Assembly: GCA_030608765.1 (NCBI GenBank)
Contig: JAUWDN010000065.1
Span: 1 to 6,587 of the forward strand
Reading direction: 5' to 3'
Source: Promethearchaeota archaeon
GTDB lineage: Archaea > Asgardarchaeota > Lokiarchaeia > Sigynarchaeales > SOKP01
DNA: 6,587 bases
In this document: in pieces, positions 5,261-6,587 of the stretch
Numbering within the stretch: position 1 is the first letter of the stretch
Layout: each line of letters opens with the position of its first letter
The notes under the pieces: generated by a model
What the model was told of the DNA's origin: nothing
What the model saw: the letters and a program-made list of their open reading frames with translations, nothing else
Databases searched by the model: none
Translations under genes and position numbers: made by a program

Positions 5261-6490
5261 TTAAAAAATCTTTATTTCTAATCCATTTTTAATACTTTCT
5301 TCAAGTAATTTATCGATTTTTAAATCATTGTAAATAATTTTTAATTTTTCAGAGTCAAATTCTTGATTTTCCGGTTTAAATGGGCAATAATTAATGTGTC
5401 TTAGATTTTTTGATATTTTCGGCGCTAAATCTTTTATCCTTCCTTTACCAAAACCTATTACAGGTGTGAAGATAGGTAAATCAGGTATCAAGCTATTAAT
5501 TCCTAAAGTATCTAAGTCTATTGAGTCAGGACAAAAGTTTGAATGATTCAGACTTGTCCCATCTATAGTCGCTCTTATTTTTTCGTGAAAGTGATATTTA
5601 GGATTTTTAAGAATTTTTGACAATATTTCAAACCTAATTAACCTGCAAACACCACAAAAGTATTGATTATCTCTTAAATCTGAATTAACTTTCTTAAGAA
5701 TATTATAAATATCGATTTTAACTAACTGAAATCGTTTATATGGTACATACTCGCCTACCTCTTTCCAATTAGATAACCAAACTTCGTTGTCAGCTTTCTG
5801 TTCTTTTATATCAATTAATATAGGATATATTTCTGAACCCCTTCTCAATAATAGAAATCCCGCAATCAAATCGTTTAACCTACCTATATCCATGACAAGC
5901 ATCTTCTTCTGAGGTTCTATTGGTAAACCACCCCATTTAGTTTTAATAACTTGAGAAAAAATATAGGTAAATTCTCCTCTTATCTCTATATAGATTTGTT
6001 TTTTGGGTTGAGTGAGATTAACTTTTAAGTTGTAATTCGGAAAATTATCAATTATCGCTTTACCCACAATTTGAGCGACTTCTATTGAGGTATAACTATG
6101 ATTTCCAGACCTTTTAACCCTGAGCGCAAAAATATCGTTCTTTTCTAACACTTCTTTCGCAATCTCAATTGTTCTTTCTGTAATGTTTTTAAGATTGTTT
6201 GATGTCCTAATTGCGGGGCTAATCGAATGCACACCAAATGCCTTCTTTATAACACTTACCCCACTGGGAATGTCTTTATTATTAAAAAAGAAAAAAACTC
6301 TAGAAGAATCCTTACTTAATTGATATTTATGAAATGGTATTCCATTTCGTTTAAGGATATTTTTGATGTTATTCATTAAATATTTCAACATACGAATTTT
6401 GACTTTCTGCGATTTAAGCCAAATCTCCGCATATCTTATTAAAACCAAGTTATACTGTTTTAGAAAAAGGTTATCTTCCATAATGTTCAA
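5261..6490 (-). CDS. ThiI-family tRNA sulfurtransferase with a degenerate PP-loop
   Basis: The 409-aa protein follows archaeal ThiI end to end. An N-terminal ferredoxin-like domain opens with LVLIRYAEIWLKSQ (15-28). A THUMP domain (about 90-185) contains AFGVHSISPA and FALRVKRSGNHSYTS. The linker is WGGLPIEPQKK (186-196), and a PP-loop/adenylation domain follows (about 197-370). There is no rhodanese domain, as usual in archaea. ThiI makes 4-thiouridine at U8 of tRNA. Oddly, the catalytic SGGxDS loop is replaced by MDIGRLNDLIAGFLLLRRG (200-218), losing the Ser, one Gly and the Asp-Ser. The CGVC motif (C279, C282) and C369, placed like the iron-sulfur cysteines reported for methanogen ThiI, are kept. 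The later motif TIDGTSLNHSNF matches the family's 'G.alGQ.sSqT' block only in part. It may be inactive as an adenylase or have changed its job. ATG 6490 is used; ATG 6481 (MEDN) is also possible. Confidence 0.85.
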   Translation of the reverse strand: MNIMEDNLFLKQYNLVLIRYAEIWLKSQKVKIRMLKYLMNNIKNILKRNGIPFHKYQLSKDSSRVFFFFNNKDIPSGVSVIKKAFGVHSISPAIRTSNNLKNITERTIEIAKEVLEKNDIFALRVKRSGNHSYTSIEVAQIVGKAIIDNFPNYNLKVNLTQPKKQIYIEIRGEFTYIFSQVIKTKWGGLPIEPQKKMLVMDIGRLNDLIAGFLLLRRGSEIYPILIDIKEQKADNEVWLSNWKEVGEYVPYKRFQLVKIDIYNILKKVNSDLRDNQYFCGVCRLIRFEILSKILKNPKYHFHEKIRATIDGTSLNHSNFCPDSIDLDTLGINSLIPDLPIFTPVIGFGKGRIKDLAPKISKNLRHINYCPFKPENQEFDSEKLKIIYNDLKIDKLLEESIKNGLEIKIF

Positions 6491-6497
6491 AATACAA

Positions 6498-6587
6498 TTA
6501 TATTAAAATTGTTAAATAAAAATTACCAATAACTTTTACTTTTCCAGTTCTTAAGTTATGTTCCTTTAAAACCACAAATCCTTTCTT
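6498..6587 (-). CDS. C-terminal 29 residues of an upstream gene (partial, unidentified)
   Basis: Reading the minus strand from the right edge gives one open frame, KKGFVVLKEHNLRTG then KVKVIGNFYLTILI, ending at TAA (6498-6500). The other two minus frames hit stops early. The composition looks like protein: alternating hydrophobic strand residues and Gly-Lys turns. The stop is seven bases from the ATG of the ThiI-family gene, the spacing of an operon, so the two are probably co-transcribed. The stretch is too short to assign a family, and a chance open frame is possible. Confidence 0.45.
   Translation of the reverse strand, partial: KKGFVVLKEHNLRTGKVKVIGNFYLTILI

Noticed and set aside
1..6587. 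CRISPR array, insertion sequence or integrase
   Set aside because: There are no regularly spaced repeats, terminal inverted repeats flanking a transposase, or recombinase motifs on either strand.

Overview
The window looks like a piece of an Asgard (Lokiarchaeia-type) archaeal chromosome. The DNA is very AT-rich and promoters have archaeal TATA boxes with short or no leaders. There is a tRNA intron at the archaeal 37/38 position. Several genes are of a eukaryote-like kind: a Rag/Gtr-type GTPase with a C-terminal roadblock-like half, a longin-like plus winged-helix protein, a Bud23-type rRNA methyltransferase and ribosomal protein eS25. No bacterial operon signals, insertion sequences or CRISPR arrays were seen. 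The taxonomic call is inferred from gene content only.

Layout. Positions 1-509 (minus) hold the N-terminal part of an exported, sequon-rich surface protein cut by the window edge. Positions 728-1831 (minus) encode a longin-like/tandem winged-helix protein. Positions 1953-2600 (minus) encode a Bud23-like SSU rRNA methyltransferase, divergent from an eS25-like gene at 2718-3029 (plus). A class II tRNA-Ser(CGA) with a 22-nt intron lies at 3165-3269. Just downstream is the decayed start of a PfkB-family kinase gene (3305-3666, frameshifted and truncated). The rest is on the minus strand: a Rag-like GTPase (3710 to about 4652), a MoaD/ThiS/Urm1-type ubiquitin-like protein ending in Gly-Gly (4805-5086), a ThiI-family protein (5261-6490), and a likely C-terminal gene fragment at the right edge (6498-6587).

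Three functional themes stand out. (1) Small-subunit ribosome biology: Bud23-like and eS25-like genes share one 117-bp divergent promoter region. (2) RNA thiolation: a sulfur-carrier-like ubiquitin fold lies next to a ThiI homologue that keeps its Cys-x-x-Cys and a distal Cys but has lost the SGGxDS ATP-binding loop. (3) Nutrient-signalling-like parts: the Rag-like GTPase and the longin/winged-helix protein resemble, in fold order, the eukaryotic Rag/GATOR1 (NPRL2) pair. That last link is speculative because the two genes are not in one operon.

Three sequence anomalies matter for anyone using this annotation. The Rag GTPase has no normal start codon in frame upstream of its P-loop; removing one A from a homopolymer run restores a good GTG start. 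The PfkB remnant needs a one-base correction to read through its Gly-rich motif. The tRNA has a C11-A24 mismatch and an intron bulge-helix-bulge with two U-U oppositions.
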